Of a stretch of 64,000 nt of DNA, positions 35,769 through 45,223 are shown one piece after another. Position numbers and translations under genes: made by a program. Each line of letters opens with the position of its first letter. The first letter of the stretch is position 1. This DNA is from Oenanthe sinensis. Its lineage: Eukaryota > Streptophyta > Magnoliopsida > Apiales > Apiaceae. Under the pieces are notes generated by a model. That model made no database searches. It saw only the letters and a list, made by a program, of their open reading frames with translations, and had not been told where the DNA came from. The stretch covers positions 32,525,501 through 32,589,500 of the forward strand of contig CM053809.1 in the NCBI GenBank assembly GCA_028671895.1, read 5' to 3'.

Positions 35769-36495
35769 CTACATGGTAGTTCCTGCACCACAACACAACA
35801 TGCCCCCAATGCATTCTGCAAAAGCATCCTGAATCTCACTCTCTGCCTCTATAAAAGAAAATGTTCCCCCAGAAGCTTCAGAAATTGAGTGCATTGAAAC
35901 AACATCATGATCCGCACCAAAACCAAACGAGTAAACTGGAATGTTGGCCCCAGCAACACTATCACGACGCATGGAGGATGGGAGGAGTGATTGGTGAGCA
36001 GTCTGGGTATTAGCACGGGGGCTTGATACCGTATATGGGTCCTGCCTATCAGATAATAGTATAATACTACTGACTGGGCTCTTCCATCTGTGGTCTGTCA
36101 TAATTTTGGAACCCTTTCTCAGCCCCTAGGCAATATTTGTTCCCCCATTTGAAATCAGCGCATTAACAGCCGTAGTGCTTCCTGCCTTTCTGTGTTTGTC
36201 ATCCTACGAAGAGGAAAGAGGCGACGAGTTGTGGAGGAGAAAGCAACGACTGAAAGCCGATCGGAAGGTCCTACATTTTGTATAACGAATCCCATCGCTC
36301 GTTTTAACAAAGCAAGTTAATATGTTGAAATTACTATGAGATGCTGATCTTTCAACAGCAGAAACCTCAGGATATGCCGCAATCTCTATTGCTCCAATAG
36401 AACAGTCATCATTAGAAGTATTTTCATACAATTAATTAATATGGCATGGCCTTTGCCTGGTTTTATGGTGGTCAAGCATATTGAGCAGATACTCT
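35769..36495 (-). pseudogene. WAV3-like RING/VWA E3 ligase fragment
   Basis: In coding order on the minus strand: the first half of a RING finger (C-S-I-C-L-T-T-I-K-P-G-K-G-H-A-I, about 36494-36435); the A-Y-P-E-V-S-A-V-E-R-S linker; L-A-L-L-K-R-A-M-G-F-V-I-Q-N-V-G-P-S-D-R-L; then most of a VWA domain up to E-C-I-G-G-M-L. These are landmarks of the Arabidopsis WAV3 / EDA40-type ubiquitin ligases. Damage: the second half of the RING is gone, the segment holding the VWA metal-binding D-x-S-x-S is deleted between A-S-H-S-N-F-N-I-L and the L-A-L-L-K-R helix, an in-frame TAG replaces a glutamate codon near 36130, and a one-base shift lies near the 3' end. It sits inside the CACTA element. Confidence 0.82.
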
Positions 36496-37114
36496 GCAAA
36501 AACAAAGGTGTGCATATCAGAGGCAGATAATAATTTTGTGCAACTCCGAAACAAAAAATATATTGTAAAATCAATCAAATCCTGTAATTTAATACAATTA
36601 GTTAATGTATTTAAGACAAAAATAGAATCTTGATTAGTTTGATGCTGACATTCAAGTAAGAATATACACCTACGCACTAGTTTAATTGTGGACAACAGGA
36701 AATGTATGTCAATAGGGATTATTAACATAGTTGGCATTTCACAAGTATGAGGACCTTGATGCTAGTAACAGATATCTTAAGAGTAATTTAATTTTGACAC
36801 TTAATAACTGAATATGTAAACAATTAATTATTAAAAGATAAACAGCAAGGGCAAACCTATTATGACTATATGTCTTGTAGAAACATCATTCATAACCTGA
36901 TTCATTATCTTTAGTATTGGGGAATACTATCTTTAATATCAGGGAACACGAGTAGTTGAAATTAAGAAATATACTAATATACAGGTATTATTTTCAGATA
37001 TTCTTCATTCATGTAAAAATTCCCCTTTAAATTCTAGGATCAACGCCAGTGGGCAAGTCCAACCATAAGTACTTAAAAAACCAAATTTTGATATAAAAGA
37101 GCATCATTCCCAGG

Positions 37115-37598
37115 TCATGAGTTACTAGTATCTGACCACTCACCATAATCCATCCTGCATTTATGTTAACAAAAGATATGTCATGACTAATGAAAAATTA
37201 TGACACCAATAAGCAGATAGATGCTGCTGCTAAGAGGCAGGGCTTACCCAACTACAAAAAAGGCATATCCATCCATGTGGTAACTTTGCATCTTAGTGTC
37301 ATTGTTTTGAAAAAATCACTTCCATAAATCCTCTAAATGTGCCATTAATTATCTTTGTTTCCATCTTCGGTGGTCCTGTAATTGGCCTGTTGGGAAAATC
37401 AGCCTTGTAAACATTCTTCACTTTGTACTGCTCGGCAAGTCTAATTGGTGTACGAGGATTGACAAATGAGATTCCATTAAGTGTTGTACATTGTTTGCCA
37501 TCAATGGTCACAGGTGGCTTATTTTTCAGTACGTATACCTCAGTCACATTGATCGAGCTAAATCCCGACATTGCTGACGCGAAGTCGATATGTTTTAC
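37115..37598 (-). pseudogene. SKU5-similar / monocopper-oxidase-like fragment
   Basis: Two exon-like blocks on the minus strand, 37598-37248 and 37154-37115, with intact GT-AG borders; joining them restores the V-V-G-M-D-Y-G-E-W segment. The first block reads Y-V-L-K-N-K-P-P-V-T-I...I-S-F-V-N-P-R-T-P-I-R-L and I-I-N-G-T-F-R-G-F-M-E-V-I-F, landmarks of SKU5-similar proteins, then after a frameshift N-N-D-T-K-M-Q-S-Y-H-M-D-G-Y-A-F-F. The second block ends at a TGA after S-D-T-S-N-S. The remaining exons are absent. It lies within the CACTA element in the same direction as the WAV3-like fragment. Confidence 0.85.
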
Positions 37599-37720
37599 CT
37601 GCCCAAAAACATATTTTTTGGTAGCTTATAACAAAAGATTGGCACAAGCAATTTCATATTAAACAACTATATCTAAGCAGTCCAGGACTCTAGTACAAAC
37701 TATATCTAATAAAACATGTA

Positions 37721-37884
37721 CTACCTCCGTCCCACCCAATTGTTATTTTTTCGGTGAGAAGGTCCGACACGCATTTTAATGTGCATATAAAGTATGATTC
37801 CATAACTTATTTTTAATTTTTTTTTTTCTGAATAAAAATTTAATTTCTCTCCGAAAGAATAACAATTGAATGTGACCGGGGGAG
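37721..37884. mobile_element. Stowaway MITE inside the CACTA element
   Basis: A 164-bp element flanked by TA (37719-37720, 37885-37886). The left end is CTACCTCCGTCCCACCCAAT and the right end, inward, CTCCCCCGGTCACATTCAAT, both followed by TGTTATT. Non-coding. Confidence 0.82.
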
Positions 37885-37945
37885 TATAAAATAAAGAGAG
37901 GGCAGTGAACATGTATAAAATAAGCATTCTAGAACAAACATTGTG

Positions 37946-38170
37946 GCCGTTTGGGGTTCCTTAAACTTAAAATAAGTAACTTATTTTTTTTTATTTTTTA
38001 CATATTTTCATATTTTTTTTAAAGATAAATATTTATTTTAGAATTTTAAAACCAAATATTATTTTCAAAATAAAAAATAAGTTACTTATTTTAAGAAAAA
38101 AGTACATACATCCCTATTTTTTTCCGGAAATAAGGGCTTATTTCCGGAAAAAAGCTGTTGCCAAACAGCC
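37946..38170. mobile_element. MITE with GGCCGTTTGG ends
   Basis: Ends TGGCCGTTTGGGGTTCC and, inward from the right, GGGCTGTTTGGCAACAG; the interior pairs AAATAAGTAACTTATTTT with its complement. CATTG occurs on both outer sides, but the duplication length is unsure, so hAT or another superfamily is possible. It is nested in the CACTA element. Confidence 0.55.
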
Positions 38171-38339
38171 CATTGATGTGCCCGTTTGTTTCCACTTATT
38201 TTCAGAAAATTCAATTAACCCTACTTCCATTATAAATCCTGGTTCAATCACAACTCCTAGTTTGATTACAACCCATTTTATTACAAACCTTGGTTCGATT
38301 TTAAACCCTAATTCAATCACAAGCCCTAGTTCGATTACA

Positions 38340-38520
38340 ACCCATCCGTTCATGTTGAAAGTAGCCGAGTGTTGACCTCGATTTAGCAGTTGGGTGTTGA
38401 AGTAGTGCACTGATTTACCTTTTACTGGTCAATTTAGCAGCTGGGTGTTGAAGTAGAGCTCTAATTTATCTTTTACCGGTCGATTTAGTAAGTGGGTGTT
38501 GAAGTAGAGCAAGTGAGTGT
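38340..38520. repeat. about 65-bp imperfect tandem repeat
   Basis: About 2.5 copies of a unit containing TTTAGCAGTTGGGTGTTGAAGTAG, seen at about 38380, 38430 and 38485 with substitutions. It is still within the CACTA element. Confidence 0.7.
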
Positions 38521-39274
38521 GGGGGAGAAGATATTTGGGAGAGAACATATATTAGGGGAAATAATGTGACCGTTTGTTTCCCCTTATTTTCAAAAAATAA
38601 TGAGGAAAAGTAGGGATATAAGTATTTTTTTTAAAAATAAGTAATTTATTTTTTATTTTAAAAATAATATTTGATTTTAAAATTCTAAAATAAATATTTA
38701 ATTTTAAAAAATATGAAAATATGTAAAAAAATTAAAATAAATAACTTATTTGATTTTTTTTTAAACACAACAAAGACATCAGATCTCTTGCTAGATGATG
38801 TCTAAATAAACTAAGACATGAGCGAAAAAAAATTAATGTCAATAACACTTTTAACATCACATGTAATTTCAACTGATGTTTAATGTATGATGTTTATGTG
38901 ACTTTTTTTAGTAGTGATATTTGAATCTGGTCAATGGGAGTAGGAATGAAATCATAATATAAAAATATTATACGATTTCATTCTCATTCCTGTTAATTAG
39001 GTTCAAATCGATTCAATGATTTAAATCGCCCTATATATTTTTATTTAGGTGCTTGCTCATATGTCATTTTCTTTATCCAATTTTATAGCTTCACAGATAA
39101 TAAATGGAAAATATACTTAGAAAAAAAGAAGAAAGAAAATATACTTGTTATCACGTTAAACAAATACGTACAACTATATTTTTAATGTATTTACACATTA
39201 TTTGAAATGCTATACTAGTATATTAATCTATATATGGAACTACACTAATGCATTCGTTGCAAGTGTTTCTATTA

Positions 39275-40630
39275 GGGTTAAATCTCAAAGTAATCACTGA
39301 ACTCAGGGCCATGTATCGATTTACTCACTCGAGTTATCGGGGACTCAGTCTCATCACTATAGTGGCCAGTAATGACAGTTCCGTTAGGCGGTGACTTTGA
39401 CTTAACGGAATAGAAATACACGTGACTGACACATGCTCGACACACACGGAGACTCACGGAGATTTCAGTATAATATATTTCAAAAAAATTAACAAAAAAA
39501 TCTTAATCATTTTTTTAATTTAAATATGAAAAATTATAAAATCAAATTTTCAATTCTTATTTTTTTTATTTATAGAAAAAAACATTTTTTTTAAAAGTTT
39601 AAATTCAGTTCTTTATTTGAAAATTTTAATTTATATATGAAAAATATAAAAAAAATTCAAATCTTAATCTTTTATTTTATTTATAGAAAATTCAATTTTT
39701 TAAAAAATTCAAATTCAGTTTTTTATTTCAAAATTTTAATTTTTAAATTTATATATGAAAACTATAAAACAAAATTTTCAAATCTTAATCTTTTATTTTA
39801 TTTATAGAAAAATTCAATTTTTTAAAAAATTCAAATTCAATTTTTTATTTGAAAATTTTAATTTTTTAATTTATATATGAAAAATATAAAACAAAATTTT
39901 CAAATCTTAATCTTTTATTTTATTTATAAAAAAATTCAATTTTTTTAAAAAATTCAAATTCAATTTTTTATTTGAAAATATTAATTTTTTTAATTTATAT
40001 ATGAAAAATATAAAACAAAATTTTCAAAGAAAAATTCGAATTTTCTTAAAAATTCAAATTTTAGTTTTTATTTTAAAATATCAATCTTTATTTGATTTAT
40101 ATATGTAAACTATATTTTAAAATAATAAGGAAAAAGTAAATTTTTTAAAATATCTCAAATTTTGGTTTTCAATTTATGTATAAATCAAGATTTTTTTATT
40201 TTAATAACGTTTTTGATAATATTTTATCAATTTAAATTTCTCGTATATAAATTAACAAATATATTGGGATTTTAAAAATAAAAACTTAAATTTTAATTTA
40301 TAAGAAAATTTAATAATTTTATAAAATAAAAAAAGAAATTAAGATTTTAAAATAAAAAATAAATAAGCTGTAGTACGTACATACATAAATGGAGATTTGA
40401 AATTATATTGTTAAACAAAGCTGTTTTTTTTCACATACATACCGCGTGATGTACACGTCAGGTCACGTCACTAACTTCCGTTAAAATATAGCGGTTCTGT
40501 CAAGTCAAAGTCACCGCATAACGGAACTGTCATTACTGGCCACTATAGTGATGAGACTGAGTCCCCGATAACTCGAGTGAGTAAATCGATACATGGCCCT
40601 GAGTTCAGTGATCACTTTGAGATTTAACCC
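39275..40630. mobile_element. Mutator-like element with long inverted repeats
   Basis: A 1356-bp element with terminal inverted repeats of about 129 bp (39275-39403 and 40502-40630), beginning GGGTTAAATCTCAAAGT and nearly identical: I find two differences in the outer 120 bp or so. It is flanked by a perfect 10-bp direct repeat GTTTCTATTA (39265-39274 and 40631-40640). Long TIRs with a 9-11 bp target duplication define Mutator-like elements. The interior is AT-rich tandem-repeat DNA with no transposase, so it is non-autonomous. The near-identical TIRs and intact duplication suggest a young insertion. Confidence 0.88.
39520..40030. repeat. about 120-bp AT-rich tandem repeat inside the MULE
   Basis: The landmark TATATATGAAAA recurs at about 39632, 39750, 39872 and 39996 (spacing 118-124 bp), with an earlier partial copy near 39530. 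Each unit has AATCTTAATCTTTTATTTTA and AATTCAAATTCA segments. It fills much of the element's interior. Confidence 0.85.
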
Positions 40631-40885
40631 GTTTCTATTAACATCATCACAATTTTCAACAGTGATATCATTGAGGACCTCAGTCATATTATCGAGGACC
40701 TAAAGTGTGCATCAGAAAGGTTGATTACAGATAGACAGACATGTACAGCAGAAAGAAGTCACAAAATACAACTAATTAAGATATGTGTTAGGACGTAACA
40801 CCAATAAATATATAAACCAATTAATTAAAGTGCCCAAGCACGTCCGTAGCCTACATAAATCAAAGAATGTTGAACATAAATTAAC

Positions 40886-41329
40886 CTAATAATGATGAAC
40901 AATGACATTGTACTCAACAGTAGCATTACCACGCTGAAGGTCCCAACTATAGATTTTTAACATCGCAACTCCTCGTGCAAGCCGGAAAACACCAGTCCCT
41001 CCCACCACGGTCATTTCTCGGCGATGCTGAAATGAAGGGTTCCGACCCAAAATGCTGAGGGTACTACCTTTGTACTTGCCGTCAGTAAAACTCATGGTCA
41101 TGGCACAAAGTAGACCGACTTGATTCATATCTGAAGTAGCATATAGGCCCTGTGCCCGACCCACCTGCTTCGAATGAAACTCCGGTCCAATTGTTAATGG
41201 GTCATCAATTACATTGGTCCAACCAAATCTAGTTGGTGAGCTACTTGTAATGTTGGCATTAGCCACATTTAGAGAAGTGGTATTCAAAATCTCATGGAAG
41301 TAAAAGTGAAGTTTGGTCACTTTCTGCTT
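40886..41329 (-). CDS. dirigent-domain protein, 5' end not found
   Basis: About 144-150 residues match the dirigent family: L-H-F-Y-F-H-E-I-L near the start, G-R-A-Q-G-L-Y-A in the middle, M-S-F-T-D-G-K-Y-K-G-S-T-L, then V-V-G-G-T-G-V-F-R-L-A-R-G and N-A-T-V-E-Y-N-V. Dirigent proteins are secreted and steer stereoselective coupling of phenoxy radicals in lignan and lignin chemistry. Family members usually have about 185 residues with a signal peptide some 30-40 residues before the F-Y-F-H motif. Here the frame opens only after a TGA about 24 bases upstream of the first usable codon (a GTG at 41320). A splice acceptor is possible at GAAGCAG (about 41324), but I find no exon with a signal peptide further up. 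Either an upstream exon is missed or the gene lost its 5' end. Confidence 0.72.
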   Translation of the reverse strand, partial: KQKVTKLHFYFHEILNTTSLNVANANITSSSPTRFGWTNVIDDPLTIGPEFHSKQVGRAQGLYATSDMNQVGLLCAMTMSFTDGKYKGSTLSILGRNPSFQHRREMTVVGGTGVFRLARGVAMLKIYSWDLQRGNATVEYNVIVHHY

Positions 41330-41939
41330 CGCCGTGGACGTAATTCAAAACTACACACAACAATGGAGCAGTTATATAAATAATTTAACAAGAATATACA
41401 GATTAAACCAATTAACAAAATAAAGCACAAAGGTAAAAATAAGATATATAAATTAGTAACTGTAAGGACAAGAGAAAAGATAGAATACTTAGCTCTAACA
41501 GAAACTTTAAGCATACACTGATAGAACCAAAACAACTGCTGTGTCGTCAAGTCTTGCTAGAAGTCTTGACTGTTCTTGAAGAGATTATTGCCCCACTATG
41601 CTGTGTTGGGTTGCAGCAATATCACTTCCAGGATAAAACAACACAGAGTACTTCGTCCACAGATACGTAGCACTCAATAGCAACCTGCACCTCAGTTCGC
41701 CCAGAAAACCTTATGAAAAAATCTGTATGAGTGTGGAAGACACATAGTATGACTGCTAGGATTCTCTCAAAATTGTGTCAAAAAATTTGTCTCATCTATC
41801 TCCAACATTTTTATGTATATATAATACAATAAAACTTAACAGTAGATAAAACATTAATTAAAATAATTATTTTGACTTAAAAAGCATTTAATAAAATATT
41901 CAGAATCAGTAACAGTCATTAGAGTTTACTGTCAAATTC

Positions 41940-42425
41940 TGACCCAGCTTAAGTCACGACAATAACTTTATAAAATCTCACTGACAGCAACTTTATAAAT
42001 TGTGTGACAACAACTTTGTAAAATTCCTAACAGTAACTTTACAAAATCTCATTGACAGCACCTTTGTAAATTGTCTGACAGCAACTTTGTAAATTCCTGA
42101 CAGTAACTTTTTTAAAATCTCACTGAAAGCACCTTTTATATATCTGAGACAACACCTTTTATAAATTCTGTGACAACACATTTTATAAAATTATGTGACA
42201 ACACCTTTTATAAAATTTTGTGACAGCAACTTTATAAAATCCTGACAGCAATTTTGTAAGTCACGACAACAACTTTGTAAATTACTCGACAGCAACTTTA
42301 TAAATGTCGACAGCAACTTTATAAAATCATGTGACAACAACTTTATAAAATCCTGACAGCAACTTTGTATACATTTATGCTGACAGCAGCTTTGTATACA
42401 CTTAAGTTGACAGTAACTTTGATTC
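41940..42425. repeat. 20-copy degenerate minisatellite, GACAGCAACTTTATAAA
   Basis: The core GACARCAMCTTTR occurs 20 times in about 485 bp, separated by 9-17 bp of variable AT-rich sequence that often contains TAAAATC. Copies differ by one to three bases. The array starts about 600 bp upstream (in the dirigent direction) of the dirigent frame. The DNA between them looks like a non-coding retroelement segment, but I cannot define LTR ends. Confidence 0.9.
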
Positions 42426-42429
42426 AATA

Positions 42430-44870
42430 TTCATATTAAAATAATATTTAAAGTCATAATTAATTTAATTAATCATGTAATAAAACTTCTTTTAACTCAT
42501 TTCAAGCTAGCAACTTCTACTCAATTTATTTATGGATTACTCTTCTAAGATCCAAACATTCTAAGACACCTTTCTTAGAAGTAGTAAGGACTCAACACCT
42601 TTCTAAGACACCTTCTACTCATGTTGAACGGTTTAATTTTTCAAAAACCCGTATAAATTGGGTTGAGTTATGGTTTAACATATTTTGACCCTAACCCAAC
42701 CCGACCAACCCGTTTACACATATAGGCAGAGCCCATTAGGCATATTTAGTATAAGTTTCTTGATAAAGGTAAACCAAACTGATTTAATTATAAGGGGATG
42801 TTCTTTTTTATTTAATCTAGGCTCATAAATGTTTTCATTTTTTATTTTAATTTTATAAGTGACAAAAATAATATTGACATTGGTGCATCGAAGGAGATAC
42901 TCAAGGTCAATGCTATCAATATTATTGATGATTGATTCGTCAAAAAAAATGTTATTTTATTTATTTTAATCTAGCCAATTGTTATTGGACTATTTAATGT
43001 TTTGAGTTAGATTTTGGATTGTATTTGACTATTTGGTGACTATTTATATTTTATGTCACACATTTGGACTATTTATTTGTTATGAAAAATTGGCATTTGA
43101 CAGAGACAGACTATATCAAAGTTATGTTCAGACTTATTTACAGTATTATTGCTTGAAGAAGAGGGTTTAACCCAACACAATCCGAATTAATTGGGTTGGG
43201 TTACATAAATTTTTATATATTAATGGGTTCAGTTTTTATCAACCCGAACTAATTGGGTTGGGTTGTTTTTTGATTCAAACCCGCTCAACTCGACCCGTGT
43301 TCACCCCTACTCGGGTGTCTCACTTATCTCCAGTGGTAAGTTTCAAAGGTTCCAGCCTCAACGAGCTGAGACCGCTGCGAGACCATTCAATTACGTACTT
43401 ATTGTTAAGTAAATTGTCGAAAAAGGAGAGAATTTTCAATAAAGAAAAATTTATTAATTTTTTTTCCCTTTCACCTTGATTACAATCTCAATTAAGCAAC
43501 GCTACGATCAGCAACCCTTGAAAGTTGAATCCGTGGGTGCTACTGGCACTTTAGCATATAACGGATTTTTAATTCTAATATGTATAATATATTACGTGTC
43601 AAATTGAAATTGTGATAGATTTTTAGCAATCATTACCCTTCTTTTGGCATAACTACCGAATTCTTTTAAATTTTGAACTTGTCATATATAGCTAGATCTA
43701 TCATGATATCAACATTTCTTGATTCACAATATAGGATCGTATTCCTTTCTCTAGGTCTATCACTACTCACTAGCTAGGATCCACACTCAGCTCGCTCGTT
43801 GTAAATGATTTACGTATGTCGAGTCGTTGACAAATAAAACCGCATGCATGTACCGAGTCAAGTTGCCGTTACCGAGTTACCGAAAGTGTTTATATATATA
43901 GAATTTGAGCTGTTTACTTATTTGATACTCGTACTTTTGTTGTGCAAGGAATGTGAGCTCCTATAGATTAATTATGAGCCCATTTGTGAAGCTTTTATGT
44001 AGTGAATTTAAATTAATTTTTGATTTTAAATTAAAAATATAAATAGTTAACAAATAATTTAAAATCAAAATTTAATATTTTATTTTTATAAATTTATTTG
44101 ATAAAGTTCAGTTTTTTTTATTTAATAGATAATTATTTAAATTATTATAATTATACTAAGTATGCGAGATATACGGGTAACAAATTTCGCCGCAAATCTC
44201 CCTTAAATAGCAAATTCAATTCTTTTGTATACGAACTTGCAATCATGACATTTTTATTCATTATAAATTAATTAAAAGTTTTGTTTCTATATTTTAATAA
44301 ATTACAAGTTACTTGTAATAGTAAAAATTCAAAATTTCAATTTCCACAACTTGAAAACAAAAATAATTTCTTAAAATTTATCAAAAGAATGGAATAAACA
44401 AAGACAATATTAATTGTATGGGTCGTTTTGAGCTGTGGAGAATTGGGGATGACAATGTGTTGGTCAGGGATGTATCTTTCGTGCACGGCATGCCAGAATT
44501 AGGGTTGACCCTGAGATTTAGCTAGGCAGAATTATATCTTTGTTCACGACTTCACGGGATGATCCAGTTCAGGATCTGGTATATAAATGATTATTTGCTA
44601 TAGTTTTATATTAAAATGAATAAAAAGAGATAATGTATTATGTACAAGAGCTTATTATGAACTAGAAAAAGAGCTTAGCTAAAAAAAATAGAAAAAGAGA
44701 AAAAATAGATGACCATTATTCAAAAAGTACTTAAAAAATTTAATGACCGTTTATTGATGGGATTATAAAATGAAAGATAGTCCTAATCAATCAAATACTA
44801 TCACCGTTCAATTATTAATTTCGTGCAAATCAGTCCGGAGCCGATTGAATTTAATAAAAGATCGACAAAC
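42430..44870. other. gene-free stretch with a GGGTTGGGTT-rich block
   Basis: No gene. From about 42630 to 43310 the two ends carry AACCCG/GGGTT-rich sequence (ACCCGTATAAATTGGGTTG; CCGCTCAACTCGACCCG), like the MITE at 25.1-25.8 kb. The rest is AT-rich DNA without recognisable structure. Confidence 0.5.
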
Positions 44871-44980
44871 TTAAGCGTATCTTTTTCATTAGTTTTCCTA
44901 TAAACTTTGACTTTACAGATCGAAAACTATGAAATCCAACGGCGTTGCTCTCTCAAGCTTTGACATGCACACTGAAAGTA
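44870..44980 (+). promoter_or_regulatory. upstream block shared by EP1-like copies 2 and 3
   Basis: This block lies about 250-350 bp before the start codon of the intact copy 2. It shares GCGTATCTT, AACTTTGACTTT (containing a TTGAC W-box core) and AACGGCGTTGCT with the DNA at about 47290-47410 before copy 3, in the same order and at nearly the same distance (AACGGCGTTGCT is 286 and 279 bp from the respective ATGs). It is either a conserved control region or simply part of the duplicated unit. Confidence 0.55.
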
Positions 44981-45148
44981 GAAAACCATTTTGGAGATTA
45001 TACTTACACGATGGCATTACGCGTTAAATCAAAAAATATATCTATTGACTTTATTAAAGTGCAAATTGTGTATTTAAAAACCATGAAACCATAGTAGTAA
45101 TTAAGAAACCATAGTAGTAATATCAGTGGAAAAACACTTGCGTGTGCC

Positions 45149-45156
45149 TATATAAG
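45149..45156 (+). promoter_or_regulatory. TATA box of EP1-like copy 2
   Basis: TATATAAG lies 75 bp upstream of the start codon, a normal plant spacing once a leader of about 40 bp is allowed for. Confidence 0.7.
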
Positions 45157-45223
45157 CTCAACTTCATACATACATTTTAATCACCAGCCAAATAGAACAG
45201 ATCGATAAAGCTTCTAGTCCACA

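Larger units (their letters stand above)
35151..38916. mobile_element. CACTA transposon carrying two host-gene fragments
   Basis: The right end, read inward, is CACTACTAAAAAAAGTCACA; the left end is CAATACTAGAAAAAATCACA, the same terminus with small changes. Both are followed by ACATCAG-type sequence, and a 3-bp ATA duplication flanks the element (35148-35150, 38917-38919), as expected for CACTA (EnSpm). Subterminal copies of AGACATCAG and its complement TGATGTCT occur about ten times in the left 380 bp and several times near the right end; in this superfamily such repeats bind the transposase. No transposase frame is present. It contains a WAV3-like fragment, a copper-oxidase-like fragment and at least two MITEs. 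Confidence 0.82.

Noticed and set aside
38173..38760. One further MITE with GTGNCCGTTTGTTTCC ends
   Set aside because: The two matching ends (38175 and 38568) are direct, not inverted, and no partner end or target duplication could be fixed.
41940..42427. A CRISPR-like array or a repeat protein coded by the 20-copy minisatellite
   Set aside because: CRISPR does not occur in plant nuclear DNA, and the cores are degenerate with spacers of unequal length. The minus-strand frames (C-C-Q-x-F-I-K-L-L-S) are translations of the repeat and contain stops.
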